A DNA stretch of 64,000 nt from JAAYCI01 sp964370445 (GCA_964370445.1 CAYJJK010000003.1:13889-77888), one strand, 5' to 3'; shown: positions 27,595 to 37,129, numbered from the stretch's first letter. Notes: generated from the sequence alone by a model not told the origin. Numbers and translations: made by a program.

Positions 27595-29070
27595 ATGAAA
27601 GAGATGCTAATTTGTGCTTCTTTGTTGGCTACACATACAGGCGAATTGCTTTCAAACGGGGCTGTGTATATAAAAGATGGTGTGATACAGCAGGTGGGCC
27701 CGGCAAAGCAGCTTTGTAAAAGCTATCCCAATGTGCAAACAATGCAAGGGAACTGGTTATTGATGCCCGCGTTTACCAACGCCCATGACCACGGCCGAGG
27801 GGTGTCACCGGTGGCGTTTGGCGTATACGATGACGCACTTGAACTATGGGTGACAGAGCTAGGTAAGGCATATGCCGATGCGTATGCATGTGCTTATTAC
27901 GAGGGGCTGCTTTTGATTCGTTCTGGTGTTACTACTGTTTTGCACAGCCACAATCCTGTAAATTGGCAGGACCCTAAAGAAGAATTGGCCGAAACAGTGC
28001 GGGGATATTTGGATGCCGGTGTTCGTGTGGTGATTTGTCCGCCCTATGTTGACCAAAACAATTTGCTTTATCTAAGAAAAGATGAATTCTTACAAAATAT
28101 TTCCCCTGACTTACAGGCATATTTTCACCGGAATGTACAGGATGAGCCACTTTCCCTTGAGGGATACCTTACCCTGATAGAACAATTGCAAATACGGTTT
28201 TCTAAGGAGATTGCGGCAGGGGATGTGGTTCTACAGTTGCATCCCGCTGGCTTACAATGGTGCAGCGACAACGCATTGAAAGAGCTTTTAAGCTATGCAA
28301 AGCAACACAACATGCAAATGCATATGCATATGTTAGAAACAAAGTACCAGCGCCAATACGGGTGGGATGCATTTGGGCAGGGGTCTGTAAAACACTTAGA
28401 GAAACAGCAACTATTGGACGAACGGTTTTCACTGGCACATATGATATGGCTTGAAGACGACGACGCCAACATTTTGTCACAATACCGCGTGAAAGTGGTG
28501 CATAATCCGTCTTCAAACTTGCGCTTACGTAGCGGAACAATGCCGCTGCAGGCTTTGCATAAAGCGGGTGTATGCTGTGCCTTAGGTATGGATGGATGTG
28601 CGTTGGATGATGACCAAGATTTTTTACGTGAAATAAGACTTGCCAATTTGAATTCTGCCCAAAATGGGATGGATGCCAAAATCCAAGCGGCGCACATACT
28701 GCAAATGGCCACAGAAAACGGTGCAGCTGTGGCCGGGGTTCAAACCGGATGCTTACAGCCCGGTAAAGAGGCGGATTTGGTTTTGATTGATTTAGACAAA
28801 CTCTGTTTTCCGTTTACTTGTGATGATGTGGATAGTTTAGAGCTACTGCTTACACGCGGCAGCAAAAACCACATCCACAGTGTATTCAAACGTGGAGAAT
28901 GTTTGCTACAAAATGGCCTGCCTGTAGAACGTGAAAAAAGTGTTGAAAATGCCGCTCTTTTGTTACAACAGGCGTTAAAACAGGTGCAAGCAACCTCTCA
29001 AAATAAGCCAAGTAAAGAAGAGAAGCTGTTTAAAAAAGAACTTAAAGAGCACTATAAACGGTGCCTTTAA
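27595..29070 (+). CDS. Amidohydrolase family (SsnA/ATZ-TRZ type deaminase-like)
   Basis: 491 residues. Composite N-terminal beta domain, then the metal HxH in NAHDHGRG (about residue 64), HPAG (about 219), HMHMLETKYQRQYG, SLAHMIWLEDDD and HNPSSNLRLRSG (about 303). The asparagine/aspartate at GMDGCALDDDQDFL follows. This is the chlorohydrolase/guanine deaminase branch. Possible tasks are deamination of a purine or of a cyclic iminourea such as a creatinine-like compound. The C-terminal 50 residues are charged and coil-like. Not assignable further by eye. Confidence 0.82.
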   Translation: MKEMLICASLLATHTGELLSNGAVYIKDGVIQQVGPAKQLCKSYPNVQTMQGNWLLMPAFTNAHDHGRGVSPVAFGVYDDALELWVTELGKAYADAYACAYYEGLLLIRSGVTTVLHSHNPVNWQDPKEELAETVRGYLDAGVRVVICPPYVDQNNLLYLRKDEFLQNISPDLQAYFHRNVQDEPLSLEGYLTLIEQLQIRFSKEIAAGDVVLQLHPAGLQWCSDNALKELLSYAKQHNMQMHMHMLETKYQRQYGWDAFGQGSVKHLEKQQLLDERFSLAHMIWLEDDDANILSQYRVKVVHNPSSNLRLRSGTMPLQALHKAGVCCALGMDGCALDDDQDFLREIRLANLNSAQNGMDAKIQAAHILQMATENGAAVAGVQTGCLQPGKEADLVLIDLDKLCFPFTCDDVDSLELLLTRGSKNHIHSVFKRGECLLQNGLPVEREKSVENAALLLQQALKQVQATSQNKPSKEEKLFKKELKEHYKRCL

Positions 29071-29120
29071 AACTAAAAGTAAATTTATGTTACACAGTAG
29101 AGAGGAGCCGTGAAAAAGAA

Positions 29121-29831
29121 ATGAAGATATCCGTTATATCTCCCATTTTAAAGCCGACAGGTATAGATCATCGGGTGGGCTTCCGAAAAAGAGATTGTTC
29201 GGCCATCCCGGCAGAGTTTGAATTTTTTTACAACGATGCAGGCCCTGAATTTCTTGTGAATGAGTATGATGATGTCTATTCGGCCCCTCATCTATTAAAA
29301 AATGTGGTACAGGCTGAAAAAGACGGTTTTGAGGCAGTGGTAATCAATTGCAGTGCTGATACTGCGTTGCACGCGTGTAGAGAGGCTGTATCGATCCCTG
29401 TTGTGGGTCCCTCAGAAGCCGCCATGCACTATGCTGCCCAATTTGTGAACCAGTTTATCGTACTCACATTTTCAAGCAAAACAAAGAATCGCTTTGAACG
29501 AATTGCACGTGAAGCTCATCTACAAGATAAGTTACATTCCGTAGAATCGGTGGAGATGGACTTTCATCAGCTGAGCAATGGAAGTGACCTGGTTGCACAA
29601 ACCTTGTGTGACACAATAGAGACGTTATATAACAATACAGGGTGCGACGGCTTTTTGCTGGGCTGCACGGACTTTGAAGATGTGGCACCGGAGCTAAGGA
29701 ATAAGCTGGCAGAAAAAAATGTGGATGTGCAGGTGTTTCGCCCGTTTGAAATTGCTGCATGGCAGGCGTATACCACAGTGCAAATGGGCCACATCCAGGG
29801 CAGAACGAGTTACCCCAAAGCAGAAAAATAA
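29121..29831 (+). CDS. Asp/Glu/hydantoin racemase family protein (allantoin/hydantoin racemase-like)
   Basis: 236 residues from the ATG at 29121; the frame continues upstream to 29061 but overlaps the previous gene and has no site. The two catalytic cysteines of the family are visible in INCSADTALHACRE and LLGCTDFED, each near the edge of the active-site cleft. Hydantoin and allantoin racemases (HpxA-type) have this arrangement. Followed after 25 bases by the ring-opening amidohydrolase, which fits racemisation of a cyclic substrate before opening. Confidence 0.85.
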   Translation: MKISVISPILKPTGIDHRVGFRKRDCSAIPAEFEFFYNDAGPEFLVNEYDDVYSAPHLLKNVVQAEKDGFEAVVINCSADTALHACREAVSIPVVGPSEAAMHYAAQFVNQFIVLTFSSKTKNRFERIAREAHLQDKLHSVESVEMDFHQLSNGSDLVAQTLCDTIETLYNNTGCDGFLLGCTDFEDVAPELRNKLAEKNVDVQVFRPFEIAAWQAYTTVQMGHIQGRTSYPKAEK

Positions 29832-29856
29832 GATAACAACTGAGGAGGCGTGATAA

Positions 29857-31224
29857 ATGCATTACGATACGTTGATTAAAAACGCAGAAATTTATACATC
29901 AGACAATCAATACAAGGGCAACATAGCCATTAAAGATGGGAAAATTGCTGCCATTTTGGCCATAGGTGAAGAGCCAGAGGCTGCACAAGTGATCGATGTG
30001 CAAGGAAAACCTGTTATACCCGGAGGCATTGATGTTCACGTGCATTTCCGCGATCCAGGCCTTACCTACAAAGAGGATTTTTCCACAGGGTCTATGGCGG
30101 CAGCAGCTGGCGGCATCACCACTGTATACGACATGCCCAATGTGCAGCCACCGCCGCTCAATGTAGAAAACTTTGAAATCAAGAAAAAGATTGCGCAAGA
30201 AAAATCTTATGTCAACTATGGTATCTATGCCTATCTTGTGAACAACCTAGACCAAATTGACGGTCTGATTGATGCTGGTATTTGTGGGTTTAAATGGGAC
30301 TTGAGTACATTTGATTGGGAGCTTCCCGAAGGGTATTATCTGCCCGATAACAACGAAGCTGCTGCCATATTTAAAAAAATTGCAGAGCACGACTATGTGG
30401 TGAGTGTTCATGCGGAAGATATGGAACTTGTAAAGTATTACACTGAGGAATTAAAAGGTACTGTTGACGAAAAAGATTTTTATGCACATGTGCTTGCACG
30501 TCCGGATATTGTAGAAATATCTGCACTGTACAGAACTTTTGTGTTGTCCGAAGTGTCTGGTTGCCGCGTGCATATCACCCATCTTACCTCTAAAAGAGGG
30601 CTGGAACTGATCAAAGAGTATCAGCTGCGCGGTTGCCCGGTTACATCTGATGCAGGGCCGGCATGGTTCACATTCTGCGCCGAAGACTATGAAAAATTTG
30701 GTGGTGGAATCCGCGTGATTCCGGCCATTCGTTTTAAAGAAGATAGAGACGCATTGTGGGAAGGTGTTGCCTCGGGTGATATTGAGGTGGTTGCCACAGA
30801 CCATGCCCCCCATTCAAATGATGAGAAATTTAACCGAAATTGGTGGGATACCTTGCCGGGAACCATTGGAGTGCAAACGAGTTTGCCCATCATGCTAGAT
30901 CGTGTGAATAAAGGTCAAATCAGCCTAAACAGGGTGGTGTCAAGCATGGCGGAAAACCCGGCCAAAATTTTCAATATTTTCCCACGCAAAGGGCAAATTG
31001 CTATAGGTGCCGATGCCGACATTGTGGTGCTGGATATGGAGAAAAAATGGACAGTGACCCACGACGAAATGTATAGCAAAACAAAGTATACACCGTATGA
31101 TGGTTTTGAGCTACAAGGCAAGCCCGTGATGACCCTGGTAATGGGCAATGTGGTAATGAAAGACGGTGAAATTGTGGGCAAACCCGGTGTGGGCTGCATG
31201 GTAAACCCGAAGAAGGAGTGGTAA
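29857..31224 (+). CDS. Allantoinase/dihydropyrimidinase family amidohydrolase
   Basis: 455 residues, GAGGAGG before the ATG. The family motifs are all present: DVHVHFRDPGLTYKEDF (first metal pair, about residue 58), the carboxylated-lysine motif GFKWDLST, SVHAEDME, HITHLTSK and ATDHAPHS (about 314). Length and DPGLTYKEDF suit allantoinase more than dihydroorotase, though hydantoinase is possible. Expected reaction: opening of allantoin (or a hydantoin) to allantoate (or an N-carbamoyl acid), feeding the M20 amidase at 25093. Confidence 0.86.
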   Translation: MHYDTLIKNAEIYTSDNQYKGNIAIKDGKIAAILAIGEEPEAAQVIDVQGKPVIPGGIDVHVHFRDPGLTYKEDFSTGSMAAAAGGITTVYDMPNVQPPPLNVENFEIKKKIAQEKSYVNYGIYAYLVNNLDQIDGLIDAGICGFKWDLSTFDWELPEGYYLPDNNEAAAIFKKIAEHDYVVSVHAEDMELVKYYTEELKGTVDEKDFYAHVLARPDIVEISALYRTFVLSEVSGCRVHITHLTSKRGLELIKEYQLRGCPVTSDAGPAWFTFCAEDYEKFGGGIRVIPAIRFKEDRDALWEGVASGDIEVVATDHAPHSNDEKFNRNWWDTLPGTIGVQTSLPIMLDRVNKGQISLNRVVSSMAENPAKIFNIFPRKGQIAIGADADIVVLDMEKKWTVTHDEMYSKTKYTPYDGFELQGKPVMTLVMGNVVMKDGEIVGKPGVGCMVNPKKEW

Positions 31225-31226
31225 AT

Positions 31227-31955
31227 ATGATCATTGACCATCATAACCATGTTTGGGAAGGCGAATCAACCGGCGGTTTTTTAGATGAAGGCATGTCGGT
31301 GGAGCGGATTTTGCGCGAAATGGATAGAGCCGGAGTGGATATGGCCGGAGTGTGCACCGTGGCACAAGCCATCGACAATGACTATGTGGTAAAAGCACAA
31401 AAAGAACACCCGGACAGGTTGTTTGGTTATTGCATGGTGAACCCGCGTGAAGGTGGGGCAAAAGAGACATTGCGCCATTATTTAGAGCTTGGGCTAAAAG
31501 GTTTAAAACTACATCCGCGGTTGCACGGATACCAACTGGGCGATCTTGGCCTTGTGGCACCGCTTCTTGAATTGTGTGAAGAATTCAATGTGCCAATGTT
31601 TTCGCACGGTGGCTCGGAAGAAAATGACCACCCCTTCTATTTTGAAGAATTGGCACGTCAATTCCCAAAAGTATCTATTTTGCTGGGGCACATGTGTGCA
31701 CTAAACTACTGTGATGATGCCATCAAAGTGGCCGCACGTAATGATAACATCTATTTAGATACTTCCACAGCAGAGCTGTTTTCTGTAAAAGCAGCCTTAA
31801 AAACCGTTGGTGCAAGCAAAATTTTAATGAGCACCGATTGGCCCGGAAACGACTTCCGTATGGAATTGCAAAAAATAGAAATTGCAACAGAAACCATACC
31901 AGAGGCATACGAACTGATAGCCGGTGAAAACTACCGCAGGCTATTTCTTCAATAA
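31227..31955 (+). CDS. Amidohydrolase-2 family metal-dependent hydrolase
   Basis: 242 residues from the ATG at 31227 (AAGGAG before it; a GTG at 31218 overlaps the previous gene). Motifs: DHHNHVW (metal HxH), LKGLKLHPRLHGYQ, FSHGG, LGHMC and STDWPGNDFR at the C-terminus. This is the short TIM-barrel hydrolase/decarboxylase family with many substrates. Its exact role is unknown; it could hydrolyse a lactone or imidazolone-type ring or decarboxylate an intermediate. Confidence 0.85.
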   Translation: MIIDHHNHVWEGESTGGFLDEGMSVERILREMDRAGVDMAGVCTVAQAIDNDYVVKAQKEHPDRLFGYCMVNPREGGAKETLRHYLELGLKGLKLHPRLHGYQLGDLGLVAPLLELCEEFNVPMFSHGGSEENDHPFYFEELARQFPKVSILLGHMCALNYCDDAIKVAARNDNIYLDTSTAELFSVKAALKTVGASKILMSTDWPGNDFRMELQKIEIATETIPEAYELIAGENYRRLFLQ

Positions 31956-31992
31956 ATATAATAATATTTAAAACCGAAAGGGAGTACAAAAC

Positions 31993-32661
31993 ATGGAACA
32001 AAATTTGATTGTAATGCTGACAGACAATGATGAAACCGTAAAAAATGCAAAAGAATGCTTTTTAGCTTCGGCCGATTTGCCTATTACAGACTGGGGCTTT
32101 AAAGATGTGGGCCTGCCGTTTGAAGAGATGAAAGACCTTGTGCAAACCATGAAAGCTCATGGAAAAGTGACAAACTTGGAAGTGGTTTCTCTTTCTGAGG
32201 AAGAGGGCTTGCGTGGTGCTGATATCGCTGTTGAGACTGGTTTTGACGTTTTGATGGGCACCATCTACTTTGATTCTATTGCCAAACGCCTAGAGGGAAC
32301 AGGTGTAAAATATTATCCTTTCTGTGGCAAAGTATATGGGCATCCTTCTATTTTAGATGGCACAATGGAAGAAATTATTGCCGACGCAAAAAGCCTAGAG
32401 GCAAAAGGTGTGGACGGATTGGATTTGTTGTCATACCGTTATACGGGCGATGCTATTAAGCTGCTTGCCGAAGTGGTGAAGGCAGTAAACATTCCTGTGG
32501 TTTCGGCTGGTAGTGTAGACCGATATTCCAGAATTGATGACATTGCTGCAACAGGTGCATGCGGCCTAACAATGGGCTCGGCATTGTTCCACGACAAGTT
32601 CTGCGAGGGCAGCTTTGAAGAAAACCTAAAATTGGTTGTAGATTATATGGCAAGCAAATAA
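31993..32661 (+). CDS. TIM-barrel protein of unknown function (phosphate-binding-barrel-like)
   Basis: 222 residues, AAAGGGAG before the ATG. The sequence has an alternating strand/helix pattern, LSYRYTGDAIKLLAEVVK, and then NIPVVSAGSVDRYSRIDDI and ACGLTMGSALFHDKF. The last two blocks look like the phosphate-gripping C-terminal loops of HisA/indole-glycerol-phosphate-synthase-type barrels. I do not know its substrate. If it binds a phosphorylated compound, the FGGY kinase at 33704 is a candidate supplier. Confidence 0.75.
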   Translation: MEQNLIVMLTDNDETVKNAKECFLASADLPITDWGFKDVGLPFEEMKDLVQTMKAHGKVTNLEVVSLSEEEGLRGADIAVETGFDVLMGTIYFDSIAKRLEGTGVKYYPFCGKVYGHPSILDGTMEEIIADAKSLEAKGVDGLDLLSYRYTGDAIKLLAEVVKAVNIPVVSAGSVDRYSRIDDIAATGACGLTMGSALFHDKFCEGSFEENLKLVVDYMASK

Positions 32662-32671
32662 CACAAACTAT

Positions 32672-32710
32672 TTTTGCATTGTGCCAGTACAAGGCTGGCA
32701 CAATGCAAAA
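32672..32710 (+). other. Perfect intercistronic hairpin
   Basis: TTTTGCATTGTGCCAG (32672-32687), loop TACAAGG, CTGGCACAATGCAAAA (32695-32710): 16 perfect pairs. No T run on the plus strand, so read-through is likely, with processing or stabilisation between the barrel and cupin genes. Confidence 0.65.
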
Positions 32711-32739
32711 CAAATAATTATAGGAAATGAGGATAAAAA

Positions 32740-33537
32740 ATGGCAGTCGATATTTCTTTAGTAAATGCAAATATGAAATTGGTGGAGAACAACCACTTAA
32801 GTATTTCTCGTGCACGCATTACCCCAAGAGACACACATATGGTGCCCAAAGCTTTTATGCTGGACAGTATTTTACCAGAGTTTAAGGACACAAAGGTGCA
32901 TTATTACACCATGCCTGCAATGGGCGCTCGCTTTTTAGAGTGTCAGTTGTACATCGAAAAAGACGGCGGCAGCCGCGAAACCATTGTGAACGAGTATGAA
33001 AATTTCTTATACATCATTGACGGTGCTGTAGAAATGACAATTTCGGGCAAAAAACACAATATGGAAACCGAGGGGTATTGCTGGCTTCCACCTTCTGTTG
33101 ATTTTGACATCTGCAACAAAAAAGACGGTGTTGCAAGGGTTTTATGGGTTCGCAAACGTTACGAAGAAACAAAATTCTTTAAAATTCCGGATATGATTGT
33201 TTCCAGCGTGCTGGATGTGCCTGCTGTTCAAAACATTGCTGAAGTAGAGCAACAGTGCATTCCGTTTGAAAAAGAATTTGGTTTCGATATGGCTATGAAC
33301 ATGCTGACATTCAACCCTGGCGTTAGCTTCCCCTGCGTGGAATCACATGTGTTCGAGCATGGTGGTTACTTCCTGAATGGGCGTGGAAACTTTTGGATCA
33401 ACGGCCAAAACTATGAATGCCACGAGGATGATTTCTGCTATATGGCACCGTTTACACCACACTATGTAGTGGCCTATGGACCAAAACCAATGCGCTATCT
33501 GCTTTACAAAAATGTAAACCGTGACTTTGAACTGTAA
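32740..33537 (+). CDS. allE: (S)-ureidoglycine aminohydrolase-like bicupin (AllE/YlbA family)
   Basis: 265 residues with two cupin domains, the usual AllE length. The C-terminal cupin shows the manganese ligand pattern ExHxxxH in VESHVFEHGGYFL (about residue 200-212), then GRGNFWING and APFTPHYVVAYG. It ends in YLLYKNVNRD, close to AllE. The fourth ligand is Gln in characterised enzymes; the aligned position here appears to be His. The known reaction releases ammonia from (S)-ureidoglycine to give (S)-ureidoglycolate. Found next to allantoinase- and allantoate-amidohydrolase-like genes, which supports the assignment, though the changed ligand means a related substrate is possible. Confidence 0.85.
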   Translation: MAVDISLVNANMKLVENNHLSISRARITPRDTHMVPKAFMLDSILPEFKDTKVHYYTMPAMGARFLECQLYIEKDGGSRETIVNEYENFLYIIDGAVEMTISGKKHNMETEGYCWLPPSVDFDICNKKDGVARVLWVRKRYEETKFFKIPDMIVSSVLDVPAVQNIAEVEQQCIPFEKEFGFDMAMNMLTFNPGVSFPCVESHVFEHGGYFLNGRGNFWINGQNYECHEDDFCYMAPFTPHYVVAYGPKPMRYLLYKNVNRDFEL

Positions 33538-33558
33538 AATAAAAACCGAACCTCTACA

Positions 33559-33648
33559 CGGATGAATTTTGCCGGTGGCAAAAAGAAAAGTGTAAATTCC
33601 ATTGATCTTATGGTAAAAATATTGCATTTTACGGGCGAAATTCATCCG
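33559..33648 (+). other. Long-range inverted repeat between the cupin and kinase genes
   Basis: CGGATGAATTT (33559-33569) pairs with AAATTCATCCG (33638-33648), enclosing 68 bases. No gene in between. Possibly an RNA structure at an operon junction; function unknown. Confidence 0.45.
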
Positions 33649-33703
33649 AGTTTTGAGCTTACTGTATGTCCTTACAATCACAAAGAAAGAAAAGAGGCGT
33701 GGC

Positions 33704-35179
33704 GTGGCAAGCAATTCGTATATGCTGGCAGTAGACCAAGGTACCTCTGGCACCATGGTGGCATTGCTGGACGAAAAAGCCAACATACTAGATGCAGCTG
33801 ATATCCCTGTAGGCATTATTACAAAAGGCTATGATTATGTAGAGCAAGACCCTGATAACTTAGTGGACTCCATTTGTAAAGGTGTGGCTGAAGTAATGGC
33901 ACGCCATGAGGAAAAAATTGAGAAGCTAGTGGGAATAGGCGTTGCAAATCAAGGGGAATCTTTCCTGCTGTGGAATGCGCAAACAGGCAAGGCTGTTACC
34001 CCGGTTATCAGCTGGCAAGATTGCCGAGCACAAGACTTTTGCGATCGCCTGCAGCAAGAGGGTAAGGATGCCTGGTTCCATCAAAAAACCGGGTTACATC
34101 TTTCAAATGAGTGGCCCGCACTTAAGGTGTGGCACCTTTTACAAAATGACCATACTTTAAAACAGCTGGCAGAACAAGGAAACCTTTGTTATGGGCAGTT
34201 GGACGCTTGGTTTTTATATTGTTTATCAGGTGGACGCCATTATGCCTCTGACCATAGCACGGCAAGTCGGTCTGGTTTTTACAACATCCATACGCAAAAT
34301 TTTGATGATGGTCTTTGCGAGTTTTTTGGCGCAAGCAAGCTGCGCTTTCCCGCTTTGTGCAGCAACACAGCGCAGTTTGAGGGGCTGGATTTGAAGCTCA
34401 ATCGAGATTTGCCATGGGTGGGCGGAGGCCTAGACCAAGCCATGGCGCTACTAGGGCAAGGATGCTTACAAAAAGGCAATGCAAAGGTTACGTATGGAAC
34501 TTGCTGTGCCTGTTGGATGAATTCGGGCAAGCAGCCTGTTTTAAACGATGAAGCCACTACAAGTGTTGCCTGGAAAGTGGACGATGAGGCGGTATATGCG
34601 TTGGTTGCTGAGGGTGGCGTGGCCGGCAGTATGATCACATGGCTACAGCAAAAAATGAGCTTGGATGTGCCCTTGAAAGAGATGTCGGATGTAGCATTTC
34701 ATGCAATAGAGCAAGAGGGACTGCAGTTTATCCCTGCGTTCAACGGGCTTTCTGCACCATATTGGAATACAGCGGTGCGTGGCACCTTGCTTGGTATCAC
34801 CGCAGGCACAGAGCTACGCCATATATTGCGGGCGGGGCTAGATGCAGTGGCATACACCGTGGCTGATTTAATGTCTTCTTTGCCCCCTTGTGAAAAAATG
34901 GTGGCAGAGGGCGGCATGAGCCAAAACGAATACCTAATGATGCGACAAGCCTCTGTGTTGGATTGTGATTTGTATTTATCGGGCAACCGAGAGGGAACCA
35001 TCTTCGGTGTTGGGCTGCTTATGGCAAAGTCACTTGGGTTCATCGATGGCTTAGAGCAAGGGATAAGCGGGCAATACAGTGGTAAAAAAATAGACAAAAC
35101 GGAGACTGCAAAAGATAAATATTCCCGCTGGAAAAAAGCGGTGCAATGGTCGATTCAATTTTATGAGAATGAGCCTTAG
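33704..35179 (+). CDS. FGGY-family kinase (glycerol/xylulose kinase-like)
   Basis: 491 residues from the GTG at 33704, which follows AAAGAGG; the next possible start is the ATG at 33722. The N-terminal phosphate motif is AVDQGTSGT. The second half has FNGLSAPYWNTAVRGTLLG and HILRAGLDAVAYT, very like glycerol kinase, and MVAEGGMSQNEYLMMRQ. It should phosphorylate a polyol or ketose with ATP. This is unexpected in an allantoin-type pathway and suggests that part of the island handles a carbohydrate-like product. Confidence 0.88.
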   Translation: MASNSYMLAVDQGTSGTMVALLDEKANILDAADIPVGIITKGYDYVEQDPDNLVDSICKGVAEVMARHEEKIEKLVGIGVANQGESFLLWNAQTGKAVTPVISWQDCRAQDFCDRLQQEGKDAWFHQKTGLHLSNEWPALKVWHLLQNDHTLKQLAEQGNLCYGQLDAWFLYCLSGGRHYASDHSTASRSGFYNIHTQNFDDGLCEFFGASKLRFPALCSNTAQFEGLDLKLNRDLPWVGGGLDQAMALLGQGCLQKGNAKVTYGTCCACWMNSGKQPVLNDEATTSVAWKVDDEAVYALVAEGGVAGSMITWLQQKMSLDVPLKEMSDVAFHAIEQEGLQFIPAFNGLSAPYWNTAVRGTLLGITAGTELRHILRAGLDAVAYTVADLMSSLPPCEKMVAEGGMSQNEYLMMRQASVLDCDLYLSGNREGTIFGVGLLMAKSLGFIDGLEQGISGQYSGKKIDKTETAKDKYSRWKKAVQWSIQFYENEP

Positions 35180-35245
35180 GCGCAGTTTCCATGGTGCTTG
35201 TTCGCACAAAACACCATACACAACAAAGGCGAAACGGAGATAACT

Positions 35246-36541
35246 ATGATTAAGAACGAAATGGCAAGCAAGCTACAAGAGCGTGCTATGAAAAGTATCC
35301 CGCTGGGTGTAAACTCCAATGGGCGTTTTTGGGGAAAAGGTTGTACGCCTTATTTTGCAAAAGGAAAAGGTTCTCACCTTTTTGACGTAGACGGCAATGA
35401 ATTCATTGATTTTCGTCTTGGGTTTGGACCGGTTATTTTGGGATATGCGTATGATGAGGTTGACAATGCTGTGATAGAGGCCATCCATGGTGGCATTACA
35501 CCAGGCATTACCTCAGAGCGCGAGGTGGAAGTGGCCGAAAAAATCATTGACATGTGCCCGGCTGTGGAAATGGTGCGCATTGTCAATACAGGTTCTGACG
35601 CAACAATGCATGCGTTGCGTGTGGCCAGAGCCTATACACGCCGTGAAAAAATTCTGAAATTTGAAGGCGGGTATCATGGTTCGTACGATTACATGCTTTA
35701 CTCTACCTATGCGCCGGTTTCCGCTTATGGAAACCGTAGGGATCCCATTAAAATTCCTGCAAGTTCGGGCATACCGCGCGCACTGGACGATTTAATCATC
35801 ACCTTGCCGTTTAATGACCCAGAGCTTTTAGAGCTTACACTCAAGCGTCATGGGCATGAAATTGCCGCTTTGATTACAGAGCCAATGCTGGGGAATTTTG
35901 GCCTTGCAGATCCGAAGGCAGGCTTTATGGACCTGATTCGCAAAAAATGTGATGAATATGGCATTGTGTGGATCTTAGATGAGGTGAAAACCGGGTTCCG
36001 TGTGGCGGCCGGTGGCGCACAAGAGCGCTATGGTTACCAGCCGGATTTAACAGCCTACGCCAAGAGCTTAGGAAACGGTTACCCTGTGGCTGCCTATGGT
36101 GGCAAGCGTGAAATTATGGAAAATGTGGGCAGGGGCGTGACACAAGGTGGCACATACGCCGGTAATGGTGTGGCCACAGCTGCAGCTAAAGCAACCTTGG
36201 ACATTATGAAGCGCGAGCCGGTTCATACACACATTGACAAAATGGGTACACTTTTGATACAAGGCCTGCAAGGTGTGTTTGACAAAGCTGGTATTAACTG
36301 TGTGTTTAGCAGCATCCCCTCTATCTTCTCTATGAGTTTTGATTTAGAAATCAATGATGATGCAAGAAGTTGGGGCAAAGCAAACGGTGCGCTTTACAAA
36401 AAACTGGCAGAAGATGTGCTGGAGATGGGCATTTTGATTGACGAAGATCCGCGCGAGCCCTTCTGCGTGTGCTATTCGCACACAGAAAGTGATATCCAAA
36501 AAACTGTAGAGGCTTTTGCTAAAGCGGTGAAAAATTTATAG
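35246..36541 (+). CDS. Class III aminotransferase (glutamate-1-semialdehyde aminomutase-like)
   Basis: 431 residues from the ATG at 35246 with ACGGAG before it; the in-frame start at 35198 lacks a site. GSDATMHALRVARAYT, KFEGGYHGSYD, ILDEVKTGFR and the PLP-lysine motif AYAKSLGNGYPVAAYGG (Lys about residue 273) are present. It resembles HemL, but its location in a catabolic operon argues against haem synthesis. It probably transaminates an amino or oxo intermediate of the pathway. Confidence 0.88.
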   Translation: MIKNEMASKLQERAMKSIPLGVNSNGRFWGKGCTPYFAKGKGSHLFDVDGNEFIDFRLGFGPVILGYAYDEVDNAVIEAIHGGITPGITSEREVEVAEKIIDMCPAVEMVRIVNTGSDATMHALRVARAYTRREKILKFEGGYHGSYDYMLYSTYAPVSAYGNRRDPIKIPASSGIPRALDDLIITLPFNDPELLELTLKRHGHEIAALITEPMLGNFGLADPKAGFMDLIRKKCDEYGIVWILDEVKTGFRVAAGGAQERYGYQPDLTAYAKSLGNGYPVAAYGGKREIMENVGRGVTQGGTYAGNGVATAAAKATLDIMKREPVHTHIDKMGTLLIQGLQGVFDKAGINCVFSSIPSIFSMSFDLEINDDARSWGKANGALYKKLAEDVLEMGILIDEDPREPFCVCYSHTESDIQKTVEAFAKAVKNL

Positions 36542-36619
36542 GCGATTACTAAATTGTGTTGTAGATAAATAAGCGTGTTTACAGCATGAATCAATAAACA
36601 ATATGGGAGGATACAAAAA

Positions 36620-37129
36620 ATGGATGCAATGCAAGCGATTATGACACGGAAAAATGTACGGGAATACACAGGACAAGCTGTGGATGACAAACTGATCGAC
36701 GAAATTTTGTTGGCGGGCACACGCTCTCCCTCGGGCATGGCAAATGAGCCTTGGCGCTTTGCCATTATCCGCGATGCAAAAGTGAAAAGTGATATTGCAC
36801 AGCTAAGCAAACACACAGCCATCTTAGAAAGCGCAGAGGTGCTTATCTGCCTGTTCATGGATACAAAAGTGGGCTACGATGCTGTAAAAGATGCCAATAC
36901 CATGGGCGCTTGTGCCGAAAATATGCTGTTGGCCACACATGCTTTGGGCCTTGGAGCTGTTTGGATTGCAGAAATCCGTCGCAACAAAGACGAAGTGGCA
37001 AAATTGTGCGATGTGGACGGCGAGCAGTATGATTTAATGGTGGTCATGCCAATTGGATACAGCGCAGAAAGCAAAGAGCCAAATGAACGCAAACATTCGG
37101 TACAAGAGTGCATCATTTCAAAAAAATAG
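36620..37129 (+). CDS. Nitroreductase family flavoprotein
   Basis: 169 residues, GGGAGG before the ATG. NVREYTGQAVDD at the start, RSPSGMANEPWRFAII for FMN binding and the C-terminal GLGAVWIAEIRR are typical of small FMN-dependent nitroreductase-like proteins. No iron-sulphur cluster motif. Physiological substrates of such genes are rarely nitro compounds. It sits 12 bases before a FAD dehydrogenase and ETF genes, so it may belong to the same redox group. Confidence 0.88.
   Translation: MDAMQAIMTRKNVREYTGQAVDDKLIDEILLAGTRSPSGMANEPWRFAIIRDAKVKSDIAQLSKHTAILESAEVLICLFMDTKVGYDAVKDANTMGACAENMLLATHALGLGAVWIAEIRRNKDEVAKLCDVDGEQYDLMVVMPIGYSAESKEPNERKHSVQECIISKK

Noticed and set aside
35246..36541. 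hemL (haem biosynthesis)
   Set aside because: Sequence is HemL-like, but no other haem genes are present and the gene is embedded in a catabolic operon.
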